DNA of 38,803 nucleotides from an uncultured Geobacter sp. Its GTDB lineage: Bacteria > Desulfobacterota > Desulfuromonadia > Geobacterales > Geobacteraceae. The notes under the pieces were generated by a model. That model was not told where the DNA came from. It saw nothing but the letters and a program-made list of their open reading frames with translations, and searched no databases. How positions within the stretch are numbered: the first letter of the stretch is position 1; each line of letters opens with the position of its first letter. Positions 16,796-27,733 of this stretch are shown here, piece after piece. The stretch is from assembly GCA_903925075.1 (NCBI GenBank), contig CAIYDQ010000146.1:1-38803 (forward strand), read 5' to 3'. The position numbers and the translations under genes were made by a program.

Positions 16796-17938
16796 CTACC
16801 CCAGCGCCGCCCACTCGGCCGGCAGCTTCTGTCCCGGCAGCTCGCCCTGCTTCGCCTTGGCGTCGGCCAGCCCCGGACGGGCGTACTCCGGGTGTCCCTG
16901 CGCCTCGGTGCGGCCGTTGATGATGGCCTCGGAACGAAGCCTCTTGCCGAGCGTCTTTTCCAACTGGCGCCCCAGCACCAGCACCCGGTCCAGGTCCCAG
17001 CCGTGCTCGATCCCCATCTCGTCGATCTGCACCAGGGTGTCCTCCAGCGTCACCAGGCCGACGTAGCGCGGATCCTTGTAGTAATAGTCGCCGGTCCCCT
17101 TGACCGGACAGTCGTCCAGGAAGTTGGCCGGCTGCCCGCCCAGCCCGCCCAGGGTCGCCTCGAAATGGGTGATGCCGGCCTGCAACGCCGCCAGCACCGA
17201 AGCCGCGGCCAGCCGCTTGGTCTCGTGGAAATGGGCGATGTGCAGGCTGGTGTCGGGAAGCGCATCCAGCACCATGGAGAAATAGCGGTAGACGTCGGGC
17301 GCCGAAGCGCTGCCGTCGTGATCGGCATGCTCGACGTCGTGGGCGCCGATGGAGAGCCAGCGCTTGCTGAATTCAACCGCGTCGGCAAGCTCGGTGGCGC
17401 CGCCGATCGGGCTCCCCCAGATGGTGGAAACCGTGCCGCACATCTTCAGCCCGGCGTCGTTGCACTTCTTGATGCTGCGCTCCGCCTCCCGCCAGTACTG
17501 CGGCAGCGTGCAGCCGGAGTTGGCGAAGTGGTGCATCTCCTCGGTGGAGACCATCATCAAGAGCCGGTCCGGCCCGATCCCCTGTTTGCTCAACTCCACG
17601 GCGCGCTCCACGGCGCTCTCCCGGATGGTGATGGCGGTCAGGCAGATCTCGGAGTAGTCGATCCCCCGGGCGGCGCAGCGCCGGCGAAAGCCCTCGCCGC
17701 GCAGATGCCGCAGCAGTTCCTCGGCGTCGCGGAACTGCGGCATCAGGTGCGGGTTGCCCAGGTTGGTGACCTCGATGTTGCGGCAGCCGGCAAAGATCAG
17801 CTCTTCCAGATAGTAGATCTTGGCGGCGGTGGAGATGAAGGTCTCTTCGTGCTGGAAACCGTCGCGCACGGTGATGTCGCCGATGGTGACCTTGCGGGGG
17901 AGTCGGGGGAAAATCTTCCAGTAATCGTATTCGGTCAT
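16796..17938 (-). CDS. Divergent HMGL-family (DRE-TIM) lyase or carboxyltransferase-like protein
   Basis: The 380-residue protein belongs to the HMG-CoA lyase/isopropylmalate synthase TIM-barrel family. TIGDITVRDGFQHEE gives the metal and catalytic R-D-x-x-Q motif near residue 19-30. The metal-binding histidines are present as HIAHFHETKRLAAA, although the motif is usually HxHD(T/N), here with Glu. GGLGGQPANF replaces the GGCPYA(K/P)GA loop of HMG-CoA lyase, including its key cysteine. The C-terminal extension, with its QxEKTLGKRLRSE segment, is absent from the HMG-CoA lyase next door. It is probably the last gene of the liu operon, 57 bases after the ligase. The reaction is unknown. Cleavage of a substituted 3-hydroxyglutaryl-CoA or a condensation are both possible. 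Confidence 0.8.
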   Translation of the reverse strand: MTEYDYWKIFPRLPRKVTIGDITVRDGFQHEETFISTAAKIYYLEELIFAGCRNIEVTNLGNPHLMPQFRDAEELLRHLRGEGFRRRCAARGIDYSEICLTAITIRESAVERAVELSKQGIGPDRLLMMVSTEEMHHFANSGCTLPQYWREAERSIKKCNDAGLKMCGTVSTIWGSPIGGATELADAVEFSKRWLSIGAHDVEHADHDGSASAPDVYRYFSMVLDALPDTSLHIAHFHETKRLAAASVLAALQAGITHFEATLGGLGGQPANFLDDCPVKGTGDYYYKDPRYVGLVTLEDTLVQIDEMGIEHGWDLDRVLVLGRQLEKTLGKRLRSEAIINGRTEAQGHPEYARPGLADAKAKQGELPGQKLPAEWAALG

Positions 17939-17995
17939 GCCGCTGACACTCCTTTGGCAGAGTTCGGTTGAGATAAACGGATATGTGGACCAGCG

Positions 17996-19654
17996 CTAGG
18001 ACGCCGGCGCTACCTCCTCCAACTGCAGCTCCCGAATCGCCCATTCCCGCAGCTTGAACTTCTGGATCTTGCCGGAGGCGGTCATCGGATAGGCGTCGAC
18101 GAATTTCACGTAGCGCGGGATCTTGTAGTTGGCGATCTTGCCTTGGCAGTACTCGCGCACCTCCTCTTCGCCCATGGCCACCCCCTTTTTCAGGACGATG
18201 GCCGCCATCACCTGCTCGCCGTACTTGCGGTCGGGAACGCCGTAAACCTGGATGTCGGAGATGTTCGGATGGGTGTAGAGGAACTCTTCGATCTCCCGGG
18301 GATAGATGTTCTCTCCCCCGCGGATGATCATGTTCTTGATCCGCCCGGTGATCTTGCAGTAGCCGTTCTCGTCCATCACCGCCAGGTCGCCGGTGTGCAG
18401 CCAGTTCTCCGGGTCGATGGCGCGCGCCGTCTCCTCGGCCATCTTGTAATACCCCTTCATCACGTGGTAGCCGCGGGTGCAAAGCTCCCCCTGTTTGCCG
18501 GGGGCGAGCGGCTCGCCGCTCTCGATGTCGACGATCTTCACCTCCACGTCGGGAAGCGCGCAGCCGACGGTGGCCACCCTCAGCTCGATGGGATCGTCGG
18601 TCCTGGTCTGGGTGATGACCGGGGAGGACTCGGTCTGGCCGTAGGCGATGGTGATCTGGGAGGCGTGCATCTGGGTGATCACTTTTTTCATCACCTCGAT
18701 CGGGCAGTTGGAGCCGGCCATGATCCCGGTCCTGAGGCTCGTCAGGTCGAACTTGTGGAATTCTGGATGCTCCAGCTCGGCGATGAACATGGTGGGCACG
18801 CCGTGCAGGGCGGTGCAGCGCTCCTTTTCCACGGTCTGCAGCACCTTCAAGGGATCGAAGATCTCCACCGGGACCATGGCGGAGCCGTGGGTGACGCAGG
18901 CCATCACGCCCAAAACGCAGCCGAAGCAGTGGAAGAAGGGAACCGGGATGCAGAGGCGGTCGTTTTCGGAAAGCTCCATGCACTCGCCGATGTTGAAGCC
19001 GTTGTTGACCACGTTGTAGTGGGTGAGCATGACCCCCTTGGGAAAGCCGGTGGTGCCGGAGGTGTACTGCATGTTGATCACCTCGTGGCAGTCGAGCGTG
19101 GCCTCCACCGCCGCCAGCCGCGCGTCGTCCGCCTGCGCTCCCAAGGCGATGATCCGGCTGAAGTTGAGCATGCCGGCAGGCTCGCCCTCGCCCAAAAAGA
19201 CCACGTTCTTCAGATAAGGGAGCTCCGCGCTGACCAGCTTTCCGGGCTCGGACCCCGCCAGTTCGGGCACCACCTCGTTCAGGGTCTGAACGTAGTCGGT
19301 GTCCTTGAAGCGCTCCACCATGAAGAGCGTGGTGGAGTCGGACTGGTTGAGGATATAGCTCAGTTCCGCAGATTTATAGCTGGTGTTGACGGTGACCAGC
19401 ACCGCGCCGATGCGGGCGGTGGCGAACTGGAGGATCACCCATTCGGGGACGTTGTAGGCCCAGATGGAGACGTTGTCCCCTTTGCCGACCCCCATCTGCA
19501 AGAGCCCCTTGGCCACCTGGCGGGTGAGTTCGCTGAACTGCCGGTAGCTGTAGCGCAGGCCGCGCTCGGGATACACCAGCGCGTCGTGGTCCGGATAGCG
19601 GCCGGCTATGTGGTCGAGCAGCGAACCTACCGTGAAATCGAGCTGTTGTGACAT
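17996..19654 (-). CDS. AMP-forming acyl-CoA synthetase
   Basis: The 552-residue protein is a complete ANL-family ligase. It has the phosphate-binding loop YTSGTTGFPKGVMLTH near residue 205, AYGQTESSPV, WLHTGDLAVMDENGY, GRIKNMIIRGGENIYPREIE, and the C-terminal catalytic lysine in TASGKIQKFKLRE. It activates a carboxylic acid with ATP and CoA. The ATG at 19654 follows AAGGAGG. In the B. subtilis yng cluster a similar ligase accompanies the same carboxylase, hydratase and HMG-CoA lyase genes. By analogy it may activate acetoacetate, isovalerate or a related acid. The start is 29 bases after the HMG-CoA lyase stop. Confidence 0.92.
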   Translation of the reverse strand: MSQQLDFTVGSLLDHIAGRYPDHDALVYPERGLRYSYRQFSELTRQVAKGLLQMGVGKGDNVSIWAYNVPEWVILQFATARIGAVLVTVNTSYKSAELSYILNQSDSTTLFMVERFKDTDYVQTLNEVVPELAGSEPGKLVSAELPYLKNVVFLGEGEPAGMLNFSRIIALGAQADDARLAAVEATLDCHEVINMQYTSGTTGFPKGVMLTHYNVVNNGFNIGECMELSENDRLCIPVPFFHCFGCVLGVMACVTHGSAMVPVEIFDPLKVLQTVEKERCTALHGVPTMFIAELEHPEFHKFDLTSLRTGIMAGSNCPIEVMKKVITQMHASQITIAYGQTESSPVITQTRTDDPIELRVATVGCALPDVEVKIVDIESGEPLAPGKQGELCTRGYHVMKGYYKMAEETARAIDPENWLHTGDLAVMDENGYCKITGRIKNMIIRGGENIYPREIEEFLYTHPNISDIQVYGVPDRKYGEQVMAAIVLKKGVAMGEEEVREYCQGKIANYKIPRYVKFVDAYPMTASGKIQKFKLREWAIRELQLEEVAPAS

Positions 19655-19683
19655 GGAACCCCTCCTTCGGAAAATGTAAACTA

Positions 19684-20586
19684 CTACCCCTTCCCGACCA
19701 GCGCCCGGGCGACCTTGGAGCCGAAAGGACGGTCGAGAAAGGAGGAAATGTACGCGCCGGCGGCGATCAGCTCACCCAGGTCGACGCCGGTCTCGATGCC
19801 GAGCCCGTTCAGCATGCAAAGGAGATCCTCGCTGGCCACGTTGCCGGCGGCCCCCTTGGCGTAGGGACACCCCCCCAGGCCGTCCACCGAGCTGTCGACC
19901 ACGGCGATCCCCAATTCCAGCACCGACAGGATGTTGGCCAGCGCCAGGCCGTAGGTGTCGTGGAAATGGACCGCCAGCCGCTCCCGCGGCACCCGGGCGG
20001 CCACCGTCCTGATCATGGCCTGGGCCTTGGCCGGGCCGGCCAGGCCGATGGTGTCGCCGAGCGATATCTCGTAGCACCCCATCGCCAGAAGCCTCGCCGC
20101 CACCTGGGCCACCGCCTTGGGCGACACCTCTCCCTCGTAGGGACAGCCGAGTACGCAGGAGACGTAGCCGCGCACCGGGATGCCGTTGCGGCGGGCGGCG
20201 GCGATCACGGCGCCGAAGCGCTCCAGGCTCTCGGCGATCGAGCAGTTGATGTTCTTTTGGGAGAAGGATTCCGAGGCCGAACCGAAGACGGCGATCTCGT
20301 CCACCCCGGCGGCCAGCGCCGCCTGGAAACCCTGCATGGTCGGCACCAGCGCCGAATAGCTGACCCCCGGGCGCCGGGTGATGCCGGCCAACACCCGGGC
20401 GTTGTCGGCCATCTGCGGCACCCATTTGGGAGAGACGAAACTGGTGACCTCGATGGCGGAGAGCCCGGCGGCGGAAAGCCGGTCGATCAGCCCGATCTTC
20501 ACCTCGGTAGGGACGATCACCTGTTCGTTCTGCAGGCCGTCGCGCGGCCCCACCTCGACCATCTTCACCCGTTTCGGGACTCTCAT
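19684..20586 (-). CDS. mvaB: Hydroxymethylglutaryl-CoA lyase
   Basis: The 300-residue enzyme splits HMG-CoA into acetyl-CoA and acetoacetate, the last step of leucine catabolism. The N-terminal [11 protein letters not shown] carries the catalytic Arg-Asp pair, [13 protein letters not shown] the metal-binding histidines, and [21 protein letters not shown] the signature loop with the active-site cysteine. The start overlaps the stop of the biotin carboxylase gene by four bases (ATGA), so the two are translationally coupled. Length is typical for bacterial enzymes. Confidence 0.96.
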   Translation of the reverse strand: MRVPKRVKMVEVGPRDGLQNEQVIVPTEVKIGLIDRLSAAGLSAIEVTSFVSPKWVPQMADNARVLAGITRRPGVSYSALVPTMQGFQAALAAGVDEIAVFGSASESFSQKNINCSIAESLERFGAVIAAARRNGIPVRGYVSCVLGCPYEGEVSPKAVAQVAARLLAMGCYEISLGDTIGLAGPAKAQAMIRTVAARVPRERLAVHFHDTYGLALANILSVLELGIAVVDSSVDGLGGCPYAKGAAGNVASEDLLCMLNGLGIETGVDLGELIAAGAYISSFLDRPFGSKVARALVGKG

Positions 20587-22598
20587 GTCGTCACCCGTTC
20601 CCCTTCCTCGGCAAAGGCCAACAGTATCGCGCCGTCGTTGACCACCTCTCCCGGTCGATAGAAGACCTCGGCCACCACCCCGTCGCGGGGCGCGGTGATG
20701 GTGTGCTCCATCTTCATCGCCTCCATGATCAAAAGCGGCGCCCCGCGCTCGACCCTGGCGCCGGCCTCGACCAGCAGCGCCACGATCTTGCCGGGCATGG
20801 GGGCGGTCAGGCTGCCGCCCGCCCCTTCCTGCTGGCCCAGATGCGCCAGCGGATCGTGCAGGGTGAGCCGGTGGCTGCTGCCGTGGGTGACGATGGTCAG
20901 ATCGTCCCCGTGGCGCACCACGCTCGCCTTCACCCGCATCCCTCCCAGGTCGGCCAACAGGTCGCCGGCCTCGTCCAGTTTGCCCCTAACCAGCATCGGT
21001 CCGCCGGAGAGGTCGAGCTGATAGCCGTCGGGCCGGTAGTGGGCGGTGACGGCCACGCTCTGCTCCCCGTCGCGGAAAAGCAGCACATGGTGGTTGTCGC
21101 CGTTCACTTGCCAGCCGGTGGTCAGGTGCCAGGGAGACCAGCGGTCGGCGCAGGCGGCGGCCGCCGCGGCCGCCTCGGCGCTGCGCCTCAAGAGCACGTC
21201 CAGGCAGGCCAGCGCCAGCACCCGGTCCGAGGCCGGCTGCGCCTCGGGGAACAGGGTGGCCCGGTGCCGCTCGATGAAACCCGTGTCCAGCTCCCCCGCC
21301 GCGAAGGCGGGATTGGCGGCGACCTGGGCCAGAAAACCGATGTTGGTGGTGACCCCCACCACCTGGTAATCGGCCAGCGCCGCCCGCAGGCGCCGCACGG
21401 CCCCGGCCCGGTCCGTGTCCCAGACGATCAGCTTGGCGATCATCGGATCGTAATGGATGCTCACCCTGTCGCCCTGGCGCACGCCGGTGTCGATGCGCAC
21501 GTGGGCGCTCTCCTGCGGGGTGCGCAGATGGGTGAGCTCGCCGGTGGCGGGGAGGAAGTCGCGCAGCGGGTCCTCCGCGTAGATGCGGGCCTCGATGGCG
21601 TGGCCGCAGACGGCCAGATCCTCCTGGCGGCAGGGAAGAGGCGCTCCGGCGGCCACCTTCAACTGCCACTCCACCAGGTCCTGCCCGGTGATCATCTCGG
21701 TCACCGGATGCTCCACCTGCAGCCGGGTGTTCATCTCCATGAAGTAGAAGGAGCCGTCCTCGTCGAGCAGGAACTCCACGGTGCCGGCGCCGACGTAGCC
21801 GATCGCCTTGGCCGCGGCCACCGCCGCCCCCCCCATCCGCTCCCGGAGCCAATCCTTCATCCCCGGAGCCGGGGCCTCTTCCAGCACCTTTTGATGGCGG
21901 CGCTGGATGGAGCAGTCGCGCTCGAACAGGTGGATGGCGTTCCCCAAGCCGTCGGCAAAGACCTGGATCTCCACGTGGCGCGGGCGGGTCAGGTATTTTT
22001 CCAAAAGCACCCGATCGTCCCCGAAGGAGGCGCTCGCCTCGCGCTTGGCGCCGGCCAGGGCGTCGTCGAAGGCCTGGGCCTCCCAGACCACGCGCATCCC
22101 CTTGCCGCCGCCGCCGGCGGTGGCCTTGATCAGCACCGGATAGCCGATGCCGCCGGCCGCCTCCCGCAGAAACGCCGGGTCCTGATCCTCGCCGTGATAG
22201 CCCGGCACCAGCGGGACCACCGCGTTCTCCATGATCCTCTTGGCGGCGCTCTTGGAGCCCATGGCCCGGATCGCCTCCGCCGGCGGCCCGATGAAGACGA
22301 TGCCGGCGGCGGCGCAGGCCTCGGCGAACTCGGCGTTTTCGGAGAGAAAGCCGTAGCCTGGATGCACCGCCTGGCAGCCGCTGGCAAGGGCCGCCTCCAG
22401 GATCAGTTCGGGGCGCAGGTAACTCTGCTTGGCCTCGGCCGGGCCCAGCCGACAGGCCTCGTCCGCCATGGAGACGTGCATGGCGCCGGCGTCGGCGTCC
22501 GAGTAGACCGCCACCGTGCGGATGCCGAGGCGGCGGGCGGTGCGGATGATGCGGCAGGCGATTTCGCCCCGGTTGGCGATCAGGATTTTATCGAACAT
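20583..22598 (-). CDS. liuD: Methylcrotonyl-CoA carboxylase, biotin carboxylase and carrier subunit
   Basis: The 671-residue alpha subunit has a biotin carboxylase part at about 1-450: [15 protein letters not shown], the ATP-grasp loop [11 protein letters not shown], and [15 protein letters not shown] middle region is less conserved. The C-terminal biotin carrier domain has the lysine in EAMKMEH at about 630, within [15 protein letters not shown]. Together with the beta subunit at 23471-25078 it carboxylates 3-methylcrotonyl-CoA to 3-methylglutaconyl-CoA. The placement among leucine-pathway genes supports this over acetyl- or propionyl-CoA carboxylase. It lies 51 bases after the hydratase gene. 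Confidence 0.94.
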   Translation of the reverse strand: MFDKILIANRGEIACRIIRTARRLGIRTVAVYSDADAGAMHVSMADEACRLGPAEAKQSYLRPELILEAALASGCQAVHPGYGFLSENAEFAEACAAAGIVFIGPPAEAIRAMGSKSAAKRIMENAVVPLVPGYHGEDQDPAFLREAAGGIGYPVLIKATAGGGGKGMRVVWEAQAFDDALAGAKREASASFGDDRVLLEKYLTRPRHVEIQVFADGLGNAIHLFERDCSIQRRHQKVLEEAPAPGMKDWLRERMGGAAVAAAKAIGYVGAGTVEFLLDEDGSFYFMEMNTRLQVEHPVTEMITGQDLVEWQLKVAAGAPLPCRQEDLAVCGHAIEARIYAEDPLRDFLPATGELTHLRTPQESAHVRIDTGVRQGDRVSIHYDPMIAKLIVWDTDRAGAVRRLRAALADYQVVGVTTNIGFLAQVAANPAFAAGELDTGFIERHRATLFPEAQPASDRVLALACLDVLLRRSAEAAAAAAACADRWSPWHLTTGWQVNGDNHHVLLFRDGEQSVAVTAHYRPDGYQLDLSGGPMLVRGKLDEAGDLLADLGGMRVKASVVRHGDDLTIVTHGSSHRLTLHDPLAHLGQQEGAGGSLTAPMPGKIVALLVEAGARVERGAPLLIMEAMKMEHTITAPRDGVVAEVFYRPGEVVNDGAILLAFAEEGERVTT

Positions 22599-22649
22599 GG
22601 TAATTGATTTCTCCCCGTTACTCGGTTGCTCCGTGTTTGGATAATTCCC

Positions 22650-23444
22650 TCAGCCCGCGATCCACCCCGGCTTGCGCTTTTCCAGGAAGGCCGCCAGCCC
22701 TTCGCGCCCCTCGGCCGAGGCGCGCCGGTCGGCGATGTGGGCGGCGGTCTCGGCGATCAACTCGTCGTTCACCGGACGCCCCGCCACCAGCGGGATCATG
22801 CGCTTGGCCTCGGACATGGCCGTGGGCGCGTTCTTCAGAAGCGTCGCGGCGATCTGGGAGCTGCGCTCGAAAAGCGCCGCCTGATCCTCGACCACCTCGT
22901 TCACCAGGCCGAGCCGGCAGGCCTCGCGGGCGTCGAAGGCCTCGGCGGTCTGGAAGTAGCGCCGGCAGGCGCGCGCGCCGATGGCGGCGATCACGTAGGG
23001 GGAGATCACCACCGGGATGATGCCGAGCTTCACCTCGGAAAGGCAGAAGGTGGCGCGCTCGGCGGCCAGCACGATGTCGCAGCAGGAGGCAAGCCCCACT
23101 CCGCCGCCGTAGGCGACTCCCTGCACCAGGGCGATGGTCGGCTTGGCCAGCGCGTTCAGGGTCTGCATCAGCCCCGCCAGCACCAGGGCGTCGCTCATGT
23201 TCTCTTCGCGGGTGTAGCTCGACATGCGCCGCATGTAGTTCAGGTCCGCGCCGGCCGAGAAGCTTTTGCCGGCGCCGGCCAGCCGCACCACCCGGACCCG
23301 CTCGTCCCCCTCCAGCCGTTTCAGCTCGGCGGTCATGTCGACGATCAGTTGGTCGTCGAAGGCGTTGTGCAGTTCGGGGCGGTTCATGGTCAGGGTGGCT
23401 ATCCCCTGCTCGTCCAGTTGGCTTAGTATGTTCGGCTCGCTCAT
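22650..23444 (-). CDS. liuC: Methylglutaconyl-CoA hydratase
   Basis: The frame is open well into the next gene. The real start is the ATG at 23442-23444 after AGGTGG, giving 264 residues. The crotonase fold is clear: SFSAGADLNYMRRM, YGGGVGLASCCDI, LSEVKLGIIPVVISPYVIAAIG. The first catalytic position of classical hydratases is Gly here, with the second glutamate kept in LSEVKLG, a pattern found in bacterial liu-type hydratases. It should hydrate 3-methylglutaconyl-CoA to HMG-CoA. The gene sits between the two carboxylase subunits. Confidence 0.93.
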   Translation of the reverse strand: MSEPNILSQLDEQGIATLTMNRPELHNAFDDQLIVDMTAELKRLEGDERVRVVRLAGAGKSFSAGADLNYMRRMSSYTREENMSDALVLAGLMQTLNALAKPTIALVQGVAYGGGVGLASCCDIVLAAERATFCLSEVKLGIIPVVISPYVIAAIGARACRRYFQTAEAFDAREACRLGLVNEVVEDQAALFERSSQIAATLLKNAPTAMSEAKRMIPLVAGRPVNDELIAETAAHIADRRASAEGREGLAAFLEKRKPGWIAG

Positions 23445-23470
23445 GGCACCACCTGTTGTCGGGTATTTTT

Positions 23471-25078
<1,608 letters not shown>

Positions 25079-25146
25079 GTCGGCCTCTTCTCCTCGTGAT
25101 CTCGGCGATCCGGTTATTGGTTCTGTTTGCTGGTGGGGGAAGCCCT

Positions 25147-25935
25147 CTATAGTCCGGCGATGAAGCCGGCCATTTCCCGGACCACCCGTTCCTTGTCCTG
25201 CAGATGGGGGCTGTGGCCGCAGCCGGGAATCAGCACGGTCTTAGTCGGCCCGGAGACCCCGCGGCGCACCGCCTCCACCTGGTCCAGGGTGCCGTATTCG
25301 TCCGCCTCGCCCTGCACGATCAGCACCGGGCAGCGCACGGCGGGAAGGCTCGCCTCGATGTTCCACTGGTCGAACTGCGGCAACAGCCACTCGTCCCGCC
25401 AGCCGCAGAACATCCGGTCGGTCTGCTCGCCGTGGTAGCGGCTGAGCCTTTGCCGCAGGTCGGCAGTTTCGTAGAGCCGGGCGGCTTCGCGGATGCCGAT
25501 CAGCGTGGCCTCCTCGACGAAGACGTGGCTCGCCTCGGCGATCACCGCCCGCGGCCGCTCGGGAAAGCGCGCCGCGTACAGCAGGGCGATGGTGCCGCCG
25601 TCGCTGTGGCCGATCAGTATCGGCGCCCGCAGGTTGCAGGACTCCACCACGGCGGCAAGGTCGGCGATTTCCTCCCGTTGCAGGGCCGGCGCGTCCGGCC
25701 GCCTTTGCAGCGGCTGCGAGCCGCCGAAGCCGGGCCGATCGTAGACCAGGGCGGGGAGGCCGGTGGCGGCCACCAGCAGGCGCGGGAAATCCCGCCACTG
25801 CTCGATGCTCCCGAGTCCCTCGTGCAGAAAAACCATGGTGTTCGCGTCGCCTTTGCTCCCCTCGGCAAGAGAGATGCTCCTGGCCCGCAGGCGGTTCGCG
25901 CCCGCCTCAATTTCGAATGTGCGCTCCTCAAACAT
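25147..25935 (-). CDS. Alpha/beta hydrolase
   Basis: The 262-residue protein has the alpha/beta hydrolase fold. [13 protein letters not shown] gives the oxyanion-hole region, [15 protein letters not shown] the nucleophile elbow with the serine, [10 protein letters not shown] the acidic residue and [10 protein letters not shown] the histidine. The ATG at 25933-25935 starts it. It lies between isovaleryl-CoA dehydrogenase and the carboxylase beta subunit, so it is probably co-expressed with leucine or isovalerate oxidation. It could hydrolyse an ester or a CoA thioester of that pathway. No closer assignment is possible. Confidence 0.85.
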   Translation of the reverse strand: MFEERTFEIEAGANRLRARSISLAEGSKGDANTMVFLHEGLGSIEQWRDFPRLLVAATGLPALVYDRPGFGGSQPLQRRPDAPALQREEIADLAAVVESCNLRAPILIGHSDGGTIALLYAARFPERPRAVIAEASHVFVEEATLIGIREAARLYETADLRQRLSRYHGEQTDRMFCGWRDEWLLPQFDQWNIEASLPAVRCPVLIVQGEADEYGTLDQVEAVRRGVSGPTKTVLIPGCGHSPHLQDKERVVREMAGFIAGL

Positions 25936-26046
25936 CGTGTCACTCCTCCACCGTCAGCCGCGCATGGTCGCGCGGCATCGCTTGATAACTCCCATGGAAG
26001 GCAACATAACCCAGTTTCCGTAACCGGAAAAGAAATTTAATCCTCG

Positions 26047-27216
26047 TTATCTATCCGATTCCGCGTACAGCTCCCGGCCGATCAGCATGCGCCGGATCTC
26101 GCTGGTGCCGGCGCCGATCTCGTAGAGCTTGGCGTCGCGCAAAAGGCGCCCGGCCGGATAGTCGTTGATATAGCCGTTACCGCCCAGGCACTGGATCGCC
26201 TCCAGCGCCATCCAGGTCGCCTTCTCCGCCGCGTACAAAATAACCGAGGCCGCGTCCTTGCGGATGTTGTTCTTTTTGCCGCACGCCTTGGCCACGGTGT
26301 AGACGTAGGCCCGGCAGGCGTTCATGGTGCTGTACATGTCGGCCAGCTTCCCCTGCATCAACTGGAACTCGCCGATCGAGCGGCCGAACTGCTTGCGCTC
26401 GTGCAGGTAGGGAACGACCACGTCCAGGCAGGCGCGCATGATGCCCAGCGGCCCGCCGGACAGCACCGTCCGCTCGTAATCGAGGCCGCTCATCAGGATC
26501 TTGACCCCCTCGCCCACCGCGCCCACCACGTTCTCCACCGGCACCTCGCACTCCTCGAACACCAGTTCGCAGGTGTCCGAGCCGCGCATGCCGAGCTTGT
26601 CCAGTTTGGGCGAGGCGGAGAAACCCTTGAAACCCTTCTCCACCAGGAAGGCGGTGATGCCGTGGGAGCCGCTGTTCATGTCGGTCTTGGCGTAGACGAA
26701 CACGGTGTCGGCGTGGGGACCGTTGGTGATCCACATCTTGGAGCCGTTCAGGATATAGCGGTCGCCCTTCAGGTCGGCCCGCAGGCGCATGCCGACCACG
26801 TCCGAGCCGGCGCCCGCCTCGCTCATCGCCAGGGCGCCGACATGCTGGCCGCTGACCAGCTTGGGGAGATAGCGGCGCTTTTGCTCGTCGTTGCCGTTGC
26901 GGCAGATCTGGTTGACGCAGAGGTTCGAGTGGGCGCCGTAGGCAAGACCGACCGAGGCGGAGGCGCGGCTGATCTCCTCCATCGCCACCACGTGCTCAAG
27001 ATAGCCCATGGCCGCCCCGCCGTACTCCTCGGGGACCGTGATCCCCAGCAACCCCATCTCACCCATTTTGCGCCACATGTCCATGGGGAAATGATTGTCG
27101 CGGTCGATATCGGCGGCGCGGGGAGCGAGTTCGGCCTTGGCGAAGCTGCGAACGGTTTCGCGAAGCAGATCGGCGGTTTCCCCCAAATCGAAGTCGAGCG
27201 TAGGGTACGTGTTCAT
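26047..27216 (-). CDS. ivd: Isovaleryl-CoA dehydrogenase
   Basis: The 389-residue flavoprotein oxidises isovaleryl-CoA to 3-methylcrotonyl-CoA. Unlike other acyl-CoA dehydrogenases, the C-terminal loop reads [12 protein letters not shown] and lacks the usual Glu. The catalytic glutamate is instead in [16 protein letters not shown] around residue 245-255, as in the known isovaleryl-CoA dehydrogenases. Other signature parts are present: [13 protein letters not shown] and [17 protein letters not shown]. It starts after AGGAGG. It is the first gene of the liu operon behind the promoter at 27317-27345. Confidence 0.95.
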   Translation of the reverse strand: MNTYPTLDFDLGETADLLRETVRSFAKAELAPRAADIDRDNHFPMDMWRKMGEMGLLGITVPEEYGGAAMGYLEHVVAMEEISRASASVGLAYGAHSNLCVNQICRNGNDEQKRRYLPKLVSGQHVGALAMSEAGAGSDVVGMRLRADLKGDRYILNGSKMWITNGPHADTVFVYAKTDMNSGSHGITAFLVEKGFKGFSASPKLDKLGMRGSDTCELVFEECEVPVENVVGAVGEGVKILMSGLDYERTVLSGGPLGIMRACLDVVVPYLHERKQFGRSIGEFQLMQGKLADMYSTMNACRAYVYTVAKACGKKNNIRKDAASVILYAAEKATWMALEAIQCLGGNGYINDYPAGRLLRDAKLYEIGAGTSEIRRMLIGRELYAESDR

Positions 27217-27316
27217 GACTTGCGCCTCCTGTAGCCGGTTATGCTGCCTGTTGGTGGTTGCCGAGCTGCCGACGCCTCGCGCCGCCTTCCCACGCCTTCA
27301 AAACTTTTGTTTGATC

Positions 27317-27345
27317 ACAATAAACCCAGCTTACGTTTATGTCAA
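27317..27345 (-). promoter_or_regulatory. Promoter with overlapping 16-bp operator (liu operon)
   Basis: On the minus strand TTGACA (27340-27345) and TATTGT (27317-27322) are 17 bases apart. The motif CTTACGTTTATGTCAA (plus-strand reading, 27330-27345) overlaps the -35 box exactly as at 14924-14939. The transcript start is expected near 27310, leaving a leader of about 95 bases before ivd. Confidence 0.78.
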
Positions 27346-27569
27346 CCACAAATATAACATAATTATATCGACCTGCTCGAATCGACAAAGCGCCCGCGAA
27401 GCCGGGCCGGGGCGGGGCGGCGGGAGAGAGCGAAATGGCGGCGACTGGCGGGCTAACGTAAAGTGGAGGGGTGGGCGGCGGGACGGGAAATGACGCTGTT
27501 CTACCGGTTGCGTTCCCAGCGGAACGGGAGTGGATTTAAGGATCGGACGCCTTCCGGCAGGAGAGCCGT

Positions 27570-27660
27570 GTAGGTTGCGTTGAGGTACGAAACGCAACAT
27601 TTCCTGATGGCGACGGGCGCAGTGTTGCGTTTCACGATACACCCGTTCAACGCAACCTAC
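27570..27660. repeat. 91-bp nested palindromic repeat, copy B
   Basis: The outer arms GTAGGTTGCGTTGA and TCAACGCAACCTAC pair perfectly. The inner arms AAACGCAACA and TGTTGCGTTT also pair. Copy A at 15105-15195 has the same length and architecture with different bases in the stems. Confidence 0.85.
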
Positions 27661-27733
27661 CGAGAACCCATTTACTCGGTCAGAAGAAATCCGACGCTAG
27701 AGCTTAACGTAGACGCGGGCAGCCGGCGGTCGG

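Larger units (their letters stand above)
27217..27733. other. Intergenic region upstream of the liu operon
   Basis: It holds the promoter and operator (27317-27345), an AT-rich patch just upstream (27347-27375), a GC-rich stretch (27390-27480) without a convincing gene, and the 91-bp repeat copy B (27570-27660). No RNA gene was recognised. Confidence 0.65.

Noticed and set aside
20703-22607. A 634-codon open frame on the plus strand
   Set aside because: It is the antisense shadow of the methylcrotonyl-CoA carboxylase alpha gene, whose biotin and ATP-binding motifs are clear.
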